Assembly (NCBI GenBank): GCA_903896615.1
Contig: CAITYM010000089.1
Span: 1-50,070 of the forward strand
Direction: 5' to 3'
DNA: 50,070 bases
Origin: an uncultured Burkholderiales bacterium
Lineage (GTDB): Bacteria > Pseudomonadota > Gammaproteobacteria > Burkholderiales > Burkholderiaceae_C
A program made the translations under genes and the position numbers. Below the pieces are notes generated by a model. It was given only the letters and a program-made list of their open reading frames with translations. It searched no databases and was not told the origin of the DNA. Shown one piece after another: positions 23,130-31,020 of this stretch (positions are counted from its first letter, which is position 1; each line of letters begins with the position of its first letter).

Positions 23130-25175
23130 TTGAGTTACGTTACCAGATTTTATGAAGCCAAATATCATCGGAAACACTTAACCAAAGTCTCCAGTGCAGA
23201 GAAAATTTACTTATACAAATCTCAATCAACCCTATTTGATTTACCTAAAAAATTGAACTTACAACAATTACTCACGCGTGGAATTGAGCTATACGAGATA
23301 GGTGATTTAGGTGCAAGTCAACTTGCTTTTCAGCAGATCGCTGACGCTGATCCTAATAATTTTGATGCTCTTACGTACCTTGGCCGTATTGCAGCAAGGC
23401 GTGAATTGTTATCAGAGGCCTGTGTTTGGTTCAGTAAAGCTGCTTCGCAGCCGAGGGCAACTGCACAGGTGCACTATGAACTTGGTTGTTTTTTAGAGTT
23501 GCAAGCTAAAACCAACATTGATCTTTCAATTGCACTAGACAGTTATAACCGTGCCGTTCTATTAGATATAAATCATCATGAGGCTTTTTTCAATAAGGCC
23601 AATATTCACAAGCGATTAGGGGAGGTAGAGCAGGCCCTTCATGCTTATAACGAAGCAATTTTAATCAATCACCTTAACCCTTATTATTTCAATAACAGAG
23701 GCGATCTTCTTTTAAACTTGCGTAGCTTGCCCTTTTCTTTGAAAGATTTTGAACAAGCTATTGAACTCGATCCAAGCATTGCGTATTTTCACGATAGTCG
23801 AGGTAGTGTGCTCAAGGAGTTAAAGCGATACGATGATTCCTCTCAATCGTTTAAAAGATCTTTGGCAATTGATCCGGAAAATGCATTCACTTATAACAAT
23901 TTTGGCAGTCTGTTTCTTGAGCGTGAGGTTTGGGACAAGGCTCTAGCTTGTTTTGAAATGGCACTGCGAATTAATCCAAATTTCTTTCATGCTCTTTACA
24001 ATAAGGGACTACTCTATCAACGCTTTAATCTCTTTGACAATGCTTTGAGTTGTTACCAGAAGGCTTTATCGATCTTGCCAAGTTCAATTGATGTTAGATG
24101 GAATATTGCAATTATTCAGCTAACAAGAGGGGATCTAAAAAACGGACTTATTGGATACGAACAAAGACTTCGACTACCCGAAAACCGAGGTTACGCTCCG
24201 ATAACCACTAAGCCTCAGTTAACAAGGGCAATAAAGGCTGAGCGTATTTTGGTATGGAATGAACACGGATTAGGAAATGAAATATTTTTCGCTAATTTCT
24301 TAAGGCATCCCGAATTTTCTTCTAAAGAAATTATCGCTAAGTTTGATCCTAGGTTGCATGAGTTGCTAAATAACTCATTTACTACTCACCCCAATATACG
24401 CATCATTGGGGCATGGGAGGATACAAATGAAAATGAATATGACGCGCATATAGGGCTTGCTAGTTTACTCTATTACTTAGGAATTGACGAACCCCAGTCG
24501 CAGCAATGGGGAAAATGGAGCTCCCCTTATTTGAAGGTGTTGAATGAAAAAAATTCACTAAGAATTAGAGAGTACTTCTCTGACCTTGGCGGGATTAGTG
24601 TTATTCAAACAACTGATCAAACCCTAAAGGGACCAAATAAACTGCGAGTCGGGATTTCCTGGCAAAGCGTTAACCAAAAAACGGGGACTAGACGCTCCAT
24701 AGCGTTAAAGACATTAATGACTTTATTTGATGGACTTGAAGTTCAATTGATTAATTTGCAATATGGTGATGTACAAGTAGAGATAGATGAAGTAAATCAG
24801 GAAAACTACGAGCGTCGAACTGCAATTGAAACGGGTGCTTCTAAAGTTACTTCATCTACTCCTGATTTTTTTAGCGATATTCATCAATACAAAGAGATTG
24901 ATAATTTTTTCGATATTAATGGACTATCTGAACTCATTGGCGCATGTGATTTGGTTATAAGCGTGGATAACTCCACGCTCCACCTTTGCAGTGCAATGGG
25001 TAAACCGACTTGTGCATTAATTCCCTTTGTTGCAGATTGGCGGTGGTTTTTAGAGAAAGACGTGACGCCCTGGTACCAAAATACCAAACTCTACCGACAG
25101 GAAAAGGCTGGGAGTTGGGATCGTCCCTTAAGCAGGCTACGAGAAGATCTTCTTCGAATTATTAAAACCCGCTAA
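23130..25175 (+). CDS. TPR protein with C-terminal glycosyltransferase-like domain
   Basis: About 681 residues. Residues ~45-350 consist of eight or nine tetratricopeptide repeats (for example ALHAYNEAILINHLNPYYFN and SLKDFEQAIELDPSIAYFHD). The C-terminal part (~370-681) resembles the GT-B transferase part found in many bacterial TPR proteins: ERILVWNEHGLGNEIFFANFL, LRVGISWQSV, DLVISVDNSTLHLCSAMGKPT and WRWFLEKDVTPWYQNTKLYRQ. It may glycosylate proteins or surface structures. The start is unclear: a TGA lies immediately before the TTG at 23130, and no ATG occurs in frame until far inside the repeats, so a TTG or GTG start or an upstream frame change is needed. There is no obvious ribosome-binding site. 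Confidence 0.8.
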   Translation: MSYVTRFYEAKYHRKHLTKVSSAEKIYLYKSQSTLFDLPKKLNLQQLLTRGIELYEIGDLGASQLAFQQIADADPNNFDALTYLGRIAARRELLSEACVWFSKAASQPRATAQVHYELGCFLELQAKTNIDLSIALDSYNRAVLLDINHHEAFFNKANIHKRLGEVEQALHAYNEAILINHLNPYYFNNRGDLLLNLRSLPFSLKDFEQAIELDPSIAYFHDSRGSVLKELKRYDDSSQSFKRSLAIDPENAFTYNNFGSLFLEREVWDKALACFEMALRINPNFFHALYNKGLLYQRFNLFDNALSCYQKALSILPSSIDVRWNIAIIQLTRGDLKNGLIGYEQRLRLPENRGYAPITTKPQLTRAIKAERILVWNEHGLGNEIFFANFLRHPEFSSKEIIAKFDPRLHELLNNSFTTHPNIRIIGAWEDTNENEYDAHIGLASLLYYLGIDEPQSQQWGKWSSPYLKVLNEKNSLRIREYFSDLGGISVIQTTDQTLKGPNKLRVGISWQSVNQKTGTRRSIALKTLMTLFDGLEVQLINLQYGDVQVEIDEVNQENYERRTAIETGASKVTSSTPDFFSDIHQYKEIDNFFDINGLSELIGACDLVISVDNSTLHLCSAMGKPTCALIPFVADWRWFLEKDVTPWYQNTKLYRQEKAGSWDRPLSRLREDLLRIIKTR

Positions 25176-25240
25176 ATACTTTAACTTATCCTCGTGATTT
25201 AAAATTGTGGTTGTTCAATTATTTCAATATTTGAGTTTCA

Positions 25241-25270
25241 ATGTTTAATGTTTAATGTTTAATGTTTAAT
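25241..25270 (+). repeat. Heptanucleotide tandem repeat, ATGTTTA x 4
   Basis: Four perfect copies of ATGTTTA plus two bases, ending 11 bases before the ATG of the GST gene at 25282. It occupies the place where the Shine-Dalgarno and leader should be. A change in copy number would shift the promoter or leader by 7 bp. Confidence 0.9.
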
Positions 25271-25281
25271 AGGTTAGTTAT

Positions 25282-25908
25282 ATGTCCATACAATTATTTG
25301 CATTTGATACCCCAAATGGTCGCAAGATCTCTGTTGCACTTGAGGAGATGTGTCTTGATTACAGTGTTCATATCGTTGATATAACCAAGAACGAGCAGTT
25401 TAGTGCTGATTTTTTGGCGATCAGTCCCAATAACAAAATTCCAGCCATTATTGATTCGGATGGACCAGAGGGAGGGCCCATTTCGGTATTTGAATCTGGG
25501 GCTATTTTGATTTATTTGGCTGAAAAAACAGGAAAGTTCTTACCTTCTAAATCCAATGCACGCATTGCAGTGCTTGAGTGGTTGATGTTTCAAATGGGGG
25601 GGTTTGGTCCTATACCCGGGCAGGTCCATCACTTTGTTGGTCTGGAAAATAGGGAAGATCAAGCGTATGCATTGAACCGCTTTATGGCTGAGACCAAACG
25701 CCTTTATAAGGTAATGAATCAAAGACTCGCAGAGTACACCTATTTTGCTGGAGAAATATCGATTGCTGATTTCGCAATTCTTGGCTGGGTTTGGAGACAT
25801 GCAAGACATCAAATTGATTTACAGGACTATCCTAATGTGAACCGGTGGTTCCAACTGATGATGTTGCGCCCTGCAGTTGCTAGAGGATTTGCAGTCCAAT
25901 TACGCTGA
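25282..25908 (+). CDS. Glutathione S-transferase family protein (YfcG/YghU-like)
   Basis: 208 residues. The N-terminal motif LFAFDTPNGRKISVALEE is typical of the YfcG/YghU (Nu-class) disulfide-bond oxidoreductase-type GSTs, in which the TPN replaces the usual Cys or Ser. NKIPAIID gives the cis-Pro, and VFESGAILIYLAEKTGKFLP the glutathione site. The C-terminal domain has LEWLMFQMGGFGPIPGQVHHF and the N-cap-like FAGEISIADFAILGW, all as in that group. It lacks a clear Shine-Dalgarno because a heptamer repeat lies directly upstream. Likely reduces small disulfides or peroxides with glutathione. Convergent with an unknown exported protein. Confidence 0.9.
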   Translation: MSIQLFAFDTPNGRKISVALEEMCLDYSVHIVDITKNEQFSADFLAISPNNKIPAIIDSDGPEGGPISVFESGAILIYLAEKTGKFLPSKSNARIAVLEWLMFQMGGFGPIPGQVHHFVGLENREDQAYALNRFMAETKRLYKVMNQRLAEYTYFAGEISIADFAILGWVWRHARHQIDLQDYPNVNRWFQLMMLRPAVARGFAVQLR

Positions 25909-25928
25909 ACATATTCTTGGGTTTGATT

Positions 25929-26423
25929 TTAGTTTCTGATGCAAGTACCCTCGGCGATAGTGAAATATTTTTCACGCTGAGTTTGTATGGTAGAGGTTCT
26001 AATCATTGCGCCCGTAATTAGATTGATCTCTAAGTCTGCAGTTCTGATCTCTTTGCTAAGCTCTCCTCCGCCTTGATTCCTGATGTGTTGGGCGTAAAGA
26101 GTCGAGAATAGGTTTTGGTCAGTAATAATGACTGAAGTTCTAACCAAGACATTGTTATTGTTCGAGTAATTTGTTGTTTGGCCATCTATTGTGTCTTGGG
26201 AGACATCTTTAGCTATAAGTTTGCCGTTTACTGTTGTTTTGATAACTTGTGGTTTGTTTTTCTCGTATTCAATAATTTCGGTATATGACTCTGTTCCAGC
26301 ATATTTTATTTTATTGCGGTAAGACTCATAGTGGCTAACGCATTTCAAAGATTCAGCCCTGGCAAAGGGGAGGCAACAGATTAGTAGTACTGCTACGATG
26401 TTTTTTTTGAGTTGCTGACTCAC
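25929..26423 (-). CDS. Hypothetical exported protein, 164 aa
   Basis: A signal peptide is clear (KKNIVAVLLICCLPFARAES, cleavage about residue 24). The mature part has one Cys near each end (SLKCVSHY and EGTCIRN), probably a disulfide, with beta-rich sequence between, such as YTEIIEYEKNKPQVIKTTVN. The layout resembles small periplasmic proteins of unknown function. It is convergent with the GST gene. It is read in the same direction as the Bug gene upstream (77-base gap) but need not be part of that unit. Confidence 0.72.
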   Translation of the reverse strand: MSQQLKKNIVAVLLICCLPFARAESLKCVSHYESYRNKIKYAGTESYTEIIEYEKNKPQVIKTTVNGKLIAKDVSQDTIDGQTTNYSNNNNVLVRTSVIITDQNLFSTLYAQHIRNQGGGELSKEIRTADLEINLITGAMIRTSTIQTQREKYFTIAEGTCIRN

Positions 26424-26499
26424 TCTTTTTTCCTTGCTGTGGTTAGAGTCGTTTTAAGACTTATTAGATGCGTTCAAATTTTTTGAACACGTGTTCTTG

Positions 26500-27549
26500 T
26501 TAGTCTGCAGAAATACCGGCCTGCTTTATCAAAGTTTGGTATCTACTTAGTTGTATCTTAAGCATAGTACCTAATTCACCCGCGTTAATTCCCCTTGGAG
26601 TTAGGCCTTGAGCGATCAACTGGTCAATCACTGATTTGTCTTTAAGTGCTTTATTGATTTCGGTATCTAGGATTTTGATAGCACTCTTAGGCGTGCCACT
26701 AGGCGTCATCAACGCAAACCAGGAGTTGAATTCAAAACCAGCAAGCCCTGATTCTGAAACCGTGGGTATGTCTGCAAATTGGGGTAATCGGGTTGGAGTC
26801 GATACAGCGATGATACGTAATTTGCCGGCTTTAGCTAAAGCTGTAACAGTTGCAAGCCCTATGAAAGCCGCGTCCACTTCTTGAGCAGCTACTGCCACCG
26901 CTGCCTGAGTTGCCCCCTTATAAGGCACATGCAACATGTTGATCTTCGCTTGGTTTGCGAACAGTTCCATTGAGATGTGTTGGGGACTGCCGTTGCCGCC
27001 TGATGAAAAAGTTAGGGGTGATGTGCTACGTTTGGCTTTAGCGATCAAATCAGCCACGGTTTTTATGCTTGACTCAGTTGGGACAACCAATCCCCATTCA
27101 ACAGTAGCTACTAAGGAAACAGGATCAAAATCCCGCAAAATGTCCCAGGGCATTTTGGGTTGTAAATTAGGTAGTACAGTCATGATACTGTCGTTAAATC
27201 CTCCAAGCGTATAACCGTCCGGTGTTGATTTAGCGACATGGTCAGCTCCTATTAGGCCAGCCGCTCCTGGTTGATTATCAATTGCTATACCAACTCCTAA
27301 ACTCAGCGATACTTTTTGTAATACGATTCTTGCTGCACTATCAACTGCGCTTCCCGCAGCCAATGGAATGATGAGCTTGATGGGTTTGTTGGGATAATCT
27401 TTGCTGAGCGTGTCCTTAGTGAAACTCTCCTTTACTGTGTTCTCCTTGGCAGTCTGATCACTCGCTGCCTCAGTCGGTAGACAAAGTTGCGACATTGCTG
27501 CACCCAGGGAACCTTGAATTAAATGTCGCCTAGTAATTGAAGTTTGCAT
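26500..27549 (-). CDS. Bug-type solute-binding protein with Tat-like signal
   Basis: 349-residue Bug/TctC receptor. The N-terminus reads SITRRHLIQGSLGAAMSQL, a twin-arginine pattern, followed by a charged linker (about 30-50) before the standard YPNKPIKLIIPLAAGS. Other family motifs are AIDNQPGAAGLIGADHVAKS, PDGYTLGGF, FSSGGNGSPQHISMELF and MLHVPYKGATQAAV. It follows the Ldh-type dehydrogenase and racemase in the same direction, so its ligand is probably a hydroxy- or amino-dicarboxylate handled by them. No TctA/B partner is present. An 18-bp AT palindrome precedes the gene. Confidence 0.93.
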   Translation of the reverse strand: MQTSITRRHLIQGSLGAAMSQLCLPTEAASDQTAKENTVKESFTKDTLSKDYPNKPIKLIIPLAAGSAVDSAARIVLQKVSLSLGVGIAIDNQPGAAGLIGADHVAKSTPDGYTLGGFNDSIMTVLPNLQPKMPWDILRDFDPVSLVATVEWGLVVPTESSIKTVADLIAKAKRSTSPLTFSSGGNGSPQHISMELFANQAKINMLHVPYKGATQAAVAVAAQEVDAAFIGLATVTALAKAGKLRIIAVSTPTRLPQFADIPTVSESGLAGFEFNSWFALMTPSGTPKSAIKILDTEINKALKDKSVIDQLIAQGLTPRGINAGELGTMLKIQLSRYQTLIKQAGISAD

Positions 27550-27567
27550 AATTCCTATATCCTGTAT

Positions 27568-27585
27568 TTATTATTTAAATAATAA
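27568..27585. promoter_or_regulatory. 18-bp AT-only palindrome before the Bug gene
   Basis: TTATTATTTAAATAATAA is a perfect palindrome 18 bases upstream of the Bug start codon, in the 45-base gap after the Ldh gene. It may be an operator or part of a promoter; A/T-only symmetry is easier to get by chance than the GST palindrome. Confidence 0.35.
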
Positions 27586-27594
27586 GGCTTTGTT

Positions 27595-28647
27595 TTAAAA
27601 CAATCTTGCAATATTGAGCTGTTCAGAGACCTTGTTTAGTTGAGTCTCAAGGCCTTCGCTGATCGGAATACCGTTTCTTGTGTAGTCAACGCACTTTAAT
27701 GCACTTTGCTCACCGGGTAACCATATACGTTCTACGCCTGGCATTTTCTTACTTGCTTTCAATTCTCCAATCAACTGATCTACTCGATCTTTAAATGCTT
27801 GAGTGTCACCAAACGCAGCAGGATCAATAATTGCAATGGCTTGTCCTGTATTGGTTACACTTGAATCGTCATGATTGAAGTCGATGACAGCCCTACCCAT
27901 AGCTGCATTATTGAGCGTTCCAGCCAAGATACCAACAATGAGCGATAGTCCATAGCCCTTGTAGCCTCCTATAGGCAGGAGAAATCCTTCTTCACTGCGT
28001 TTAGGGTCTAAGAGTGGTTGCCCGTTAAAGTCGATCATCCAGCCCTCTGGCATCATTTCACCCTTTTGGGCTTTAGCTTTAACTTTACCGTAAGCAGCAA
28101 CAGTGGTCGCCATGTCTAGAACAATTGGAGTTTCCTTGTGAGTAGGGACCGCTACAGATATGGGGTTGGTTGACAAAAGCATGTCTAGCCCACCCCATGC
28201 GGGCAAGTGATTAGCGTTGCCAACCGCAAAGTAAAGCCCCACCATGTCGTGATCTAGGGCCATTCGACTGTAAAGGGAGGCAGGCCCAGCATGATTGCTC
28301 AGCCGTGAGCCTACCCATGCCATACCGGACGATTTGGCTTTTCTGATGGCAAGTTCAGTCGCAAATTTCATGACAACATGCCCCATTCCGTTGTCACCGT
28401 TGATAAGGGCGGTTGCCGCTCGCTCAGACTCAATGGTGATATTCGGGCTTGTGTTCACGCCGCCAGCCAAAATGCGGCGTGTGTATTGCGGGAGGCGAAT
28501 TACACCGTGACCGTCAGAGCCCTGGAGATCAGCACTGGCCATGTATTCTGCAACTGTAGCTGCGTGATTTTGGGGCAATTTAAGGGCCACCATAGCAGAC
28601 TCAATAAAGCTTTTTAAGTTTGTGTATGGAACGCGTTTAGTTGACAT
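27595..28647 (-). CDS. Ldh-family (malate/L-lactate type) NAD(P) dehydrogenase
   Basis: 350-residue member of the type 2 malate/L-lactate/ureidoglycolate dehydrogenase family. Motifs seen are ADLQGSDGHGVIRLPQY with the conserved His, INGDNGMGHVV, GMAWVGSRLSNHAGPASLYS, NPISVAVPT, VLDMATTVAAYGKV, IGGYKGYGLSLIVGILAG and a C-terminal PGE segment. The substrate is probably a 2-hydroxy acid such as malate, lactate or sulfolactate. The ATG at 28647 is chosen because a longer frame to 28791 would run through the GGGAACA tandem repeat, giving a repeated Pro-Val-Pro-Cys stretch absent from the family. Lies between the racemase and the Bug gene. Confidence 0.92.
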   Translation of the reverse strand: MSTKRVPYTNLKSFIESAMVALKLPQNHAATVAEYMASADLQGSDGHGVIRLPQYTRRILAGGVNTSPNITIESERAATALINGDNGMGHVVMKFATELAIRKAKSSGMAWVGSRLSNHAGPASLYSRMALDHDMVGLYFAVGNANHLPAWGGLDMLLSTNPISVAVPTHKETPIVLDMATTVAAYGKVKAKAQKGEMMPEGWMIDFNGQPLLDPKRSEEGFLLPIGGYKGYGLSLIVGILAGTLNNAAMGRAVIDFNHDDSSVTNTGQAIAIIDPAAFGDTQAFKDRVDQLIGELKASKKMPGVERIWLPGEQSALKCVDYTRNGIPISEGLETQLNKVSEQLNIARLF

Positions 28648-28672
28648 AGTATTGGATGTGCAATAGAGAGTA

Positions 28673-28717
28673 GGGAACAGGGAACAGGGAACAGGGAACA
28701 GGGAACAGGGAACAGGG
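28673..28717 (+). repeat. Heptanucleotide tandem repeat, GGGAACA x 6
   Basis: Six perfect copies of GGGAACA followed by GGG, in the gap between the racemase and Ldh genes, starting 26 bases upstream of the Ldh start codon. It lies in the presumed leader of the Ldh gene. Not a CRISPR: there are no spacers. Confidence 0.95.
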
Positions 28718-28751
28718 TGAGATTGTCGAAAAATTAAGTTTTTCTTAACAG

Positions 28752-29435
28752 CTATTTTGCAATTACAGCGCGAAGGGCTGTAACCGCACAATCTGGGCTT
28801 GAGAGAACGGGTGTTTTTAAAGGAAGTAATTTAGTGCAGACTGTGGGTTGTGCAGCAGCCATTGAGAATTGAGCTAATAAAATAACGTCGCACGTCGGTA
28901 ACGAAGCAGCGCCTTGCGCTATCAAGTCGTGGTGTAGTTGTGCATTGCCATTGGCTAGGTCTTGCATAGCGTTTGGGATAAATACCGTATAGAGTTCAAT
29001 ATTTACGCCCCGCTTTGTCGCTAAATCCCTTAGCTCTAAGGACATTGAGTCTATTGATGGATTAAACGTTGCAATAAGACCAACTCGAAGTGTTTTTCCC
29101 TCAACTGTTAAAGCCAATGCCTGTTCAAACATCGCTTCGTTTGGTTTAAGAGTCGGGACACCACTTACTTTTGCAACGGCTTCAATTGCAGCGCCAAAAG
29201 CGGAGCAGGTGAAAAGTATGGCTTCACATCCCGCCCGCAGGGTGTAATGCGATAGGTCCATGAAACGCTGGACCATTGCAGGAGTTAACTGACCTTCAAG
29301 TGCAAGATCTTGAGATAGCGTGTCATCCAGCAGATTTTGACAAAGTGCCTCGGGCCAAATTCTTTTGAATGCATCATTGATTGCAGGAACAGCCAAAGGG
29401 GTTGCATGAATGAGTGCAATGCGAGGTGAGGTCAT
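28752..29435 (-). CDS. Asp/Glu/hydantoin racemase-family protein
   Basis: 227 residues from ATG 29435 (a TTG at 29495 would add 20). The fold belongs to the aspartate/glutamate/hydantoin racemase and maleate isomerase superfamily: RIALIHATPLAVPAINDAF, the first catalytic Cys in ILFTCSAFGAAIEA, VGLIATFNPSI, DVILLAQFSMAAA and a second Cys candidate in LSSPDCAVTAL. The LAQFSMA and SSP motifs are seen in a poorly characterised subgroup found beside Bug proteins. It is upstream of an Ldh-type dehydrogenase and a Bug receptor, which suggests racemising or isomerising an imported acid before oxidation. Confidence 0.85.
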   Translation of the reverse strand: MTSPRIALIHATPLAVPAINDAFKRIWPEALCQNLLDDTLSQDLALEGQLTPAMVQRFMDLSHYTLRAGCEAILFTCSAFGAAIEAVAKVSGVPTLKPNEAMFEQALALTVEGKTLRVGLIATFNPSIDSMSLELRDLATKRGVNIELYTVFIPNAMQDLANGNAQLHHDLIAQGAASLPTCDVILLAQFSMAAAQPTVCTKLLPLKTPVLSSPDCAVTALRAVIAK

Positions 29436-29578
29436 TTTAGAGTTGTAATCCAAATTAGAAGGATGGCGAAAAGGCTTGGCTTTAATTAAATTCAAACTTA
29501 GCGATGCAATTCAAAAAAATGGGTGTTAATTTAATAAACGGAAAGCACTTTATTGCTATTGCTTGTTTGGATACACAA

Positions 29579-29818
29579 TTAGATATCACCTAAAATTTTT
29601 GGCACATTCTCCATCGGATCTTTAGGTTTGATAATGCTAATTAAGATGACACCAGCAATCATGCAAATTGCACTAGCAACAATCCGCATGACGCTATCTG
29701 CTTTGATACTTGGAAATCGGGAATAGGTTTCCCAAAAGCCGTAAAACATATTTAAGGCTCCAAATACAGTAAAAAAATAACCAAATGCTTTAATCACGAA
29801 AGGTTCCTCAATTAGCAT
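29579..29818 (-). CDS. Small two-span membrane protein, 79 aa
   Basis: Unrecognised. Hydrophobic helices at about residues 10-28 (FGYFFTVFGALNMFYGFW) and 43-62 (MRIVASAICMIAGVILISII) are joined by a polar loop with YSRFPSIKADS, and the tail is charged. It sits alone between the racemase and the gamma-glutamylcyclotransferase-like gene, read in the same direction as both. Composition supports a real membrane protein; function is unknown. Confidence 0.6.
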   Translation of the reverse strand: MLIEEPFVIKAFGYFFTVFGALNMFYGFWETYSRFPSIKADSVMRIVASAICMIAGVILISIIKPKDPMENVPKILGDI

Positions 29819-29940
29819 GTATTCTAAGGGAAGGTCATCAGAAATTCAAGGCAAAGGGGTAACCAAAAATGTTCTAAATTTCATTTTTAATTACTTGTTA
29901 AAAAGCTTCGAAAGTGTGGGCTATTGGAGTAACGGACATA

Positions 29941-30342
29941 TTAAAAGTGTGACGACTGATTGTCCAGATATTTTTTGTAGTCACCTGAACCAATTAAGCT
30001 CAGGCCCATTACAGGGCGGTTGTAGATATATGTAGTTACTTTTAACTCTTTATGATGAAAGTTATAAACGCTAATCTCCCTCCTTAAATATTCTGAATGC
30101 ACACTTGAGTCTGGCTTATAGCCCTCAACTTGATCTAAAAGCGAGACAAGTTGCTCATCGACTTCAAAAACTTCCCCTGTTACCCAGTCAGCACTGGAAT
30201 CGATTAAAAGACCAGGGTACGTACCAATATCGTAGAGGCGTCCCCTGGTGCGTGCATCGTGCTTATAAACTGCCCCGCGCAGGTGGTGGTGCAGTCGAAG
30301 GCCCTTACGAAGCGTTCCATAAACGAATAAATCTATTTTCAT
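29941..30342 (-). CDS. Gamma-glutamylcyclotransferase-like (AIG2/YtfP) protein
   Basis: 133-residue protein of the gamma-glutamylcyclotransferase-like fold. The substrate loop FVYGTLRKGLRLHHHL lies at the N-terminus, and the family's catalytic Glu is in LLDQVEGYKP. The GRLYDIGTYPGLL and VTGEVFEV strands are typical. Members release 5-oxoproline from gamma-glutamyl amines or peptides; the exact substrate is open. It is divergent from the VOC gene, with a small inverted repeat (ATTAGA/TCTAAT, 30413-30431) in the shared upstream region. Confidence 0.88.
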   Translation of the reverse strand: MKIDLFVYGTLRKGLRLHHHLRGAVYKHDARTRGRLYDIGTYPGLLIDSSADWVTGEVFEVDEQLVSLLDQVEGYKPDSSVHSEYLRREISVYNFHHKELKVTTYIYNRPVMGLSLIGSGDYKKYLDNQSSHF

Positions 30343-30480
30343 GCGAGTCTCAAATATTTAGGTATTTTCCCTTCTCCTTGGTGTCTCAGTAATGCCTTAA
30401 TGGACATGATAGATTAGAATTTAACTCTAATATATATTGTCGTCATTACTGCCAAATTTATACCCTATTAGGAGCAACTC

Positions 30481-30960
30481 ATGGGACTCAGATTTATGGA
30501 GCACATCCTAATATTGACGCATGATCCCGATGCTACGCGTGACTGGTTTTGTGAAAATCTTGGGTTTCGCAGTGGAGAACACCCAGAGTTTGGATTCCCC
30601 GTCCACTGGCTCTACATTGGGGATCAAGATGTTTTGCATATAGGTAAAGCTAATTTTTCGGATCATCAAAATATGTACCTAAAAACGCCAAGTGACAAGG
30701 GTACGGGGCCGACTACAAATGATCAAACGCTAGGTTCAGGGCGAATTGATCATGTCTGCTTTAACTGTGATGGTTTAATTGAGTTTGTTGATCGATTAAC
30801 AAAACGTGGGATAGACTTTAGTGAGCGCAAGGCTCATAATTCAAATCTCTATCAACTCTTCATGCGTGAGCCTGTTAACGGGATTAAAGTTGAACTTAAT
30901 TTCTCGGCCGAGGAGGCAATCAATGCTGGCAGAATGCCAGCTTACACAGACAAAGGATAG
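30481..30960 (+). CDS. VOC (glyoxalase/dioxygenase superfamily) protein
   Basis: 159-residue single vicinal-oxygen-chelate unit with two beta-alpha-beta-beta-beta modules. The first carries MEHILILTHDPDATRDWFCENLGF; the second carries RIDHVCFNCDGLIEFVDRL and ends FMREPVNGIKVELNF with the C-terminal Glu ligand. Possible metal ligands are His8, His100 or so in IDHV, and the final Glu. AGGAGC lies directly upstream of the ATG. It precedes a polysaccharide-deacetylase-type gene (60-base gap). Could be an isomerase, a hydrolase partner or an extradiol-type enzyme; not assignable. Confidence 0.88.
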   Translation: MGLRFMEHILILTHDPDATRDWFCENLGFRSGEHPEFGFPVHWLYIGDQDVLHIGKANFSDHQNMYLKTPSDKGTGPTTNDQTLGSGRIDHVCFNCDGLIEFVDRLTKRGIDFSERKAHNSNLYQLFMREPVNGIKVELNFSAEEAINAGRMPAYTDKG

Positions 30961-31020
30961 CAAAAAGCTAGTACCATTTAGATTTTTATTTGTTTACCGT
31001 TTTTTAAATCTTATTTCAAC

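Noticed and set aside
28673..28717. Possible CRISPR
   Set aside because: Contiguous 7-bp units without spacers and no cas genes.
28648..28791. N-terminal extension of the Ldh protein
   Set aside because: The frame is open only because the 7-bp repeat encodes a repeated Pro-Val-Pro-Cys-Ser-Leu-Phe; the family N-terminus begins at 28647.
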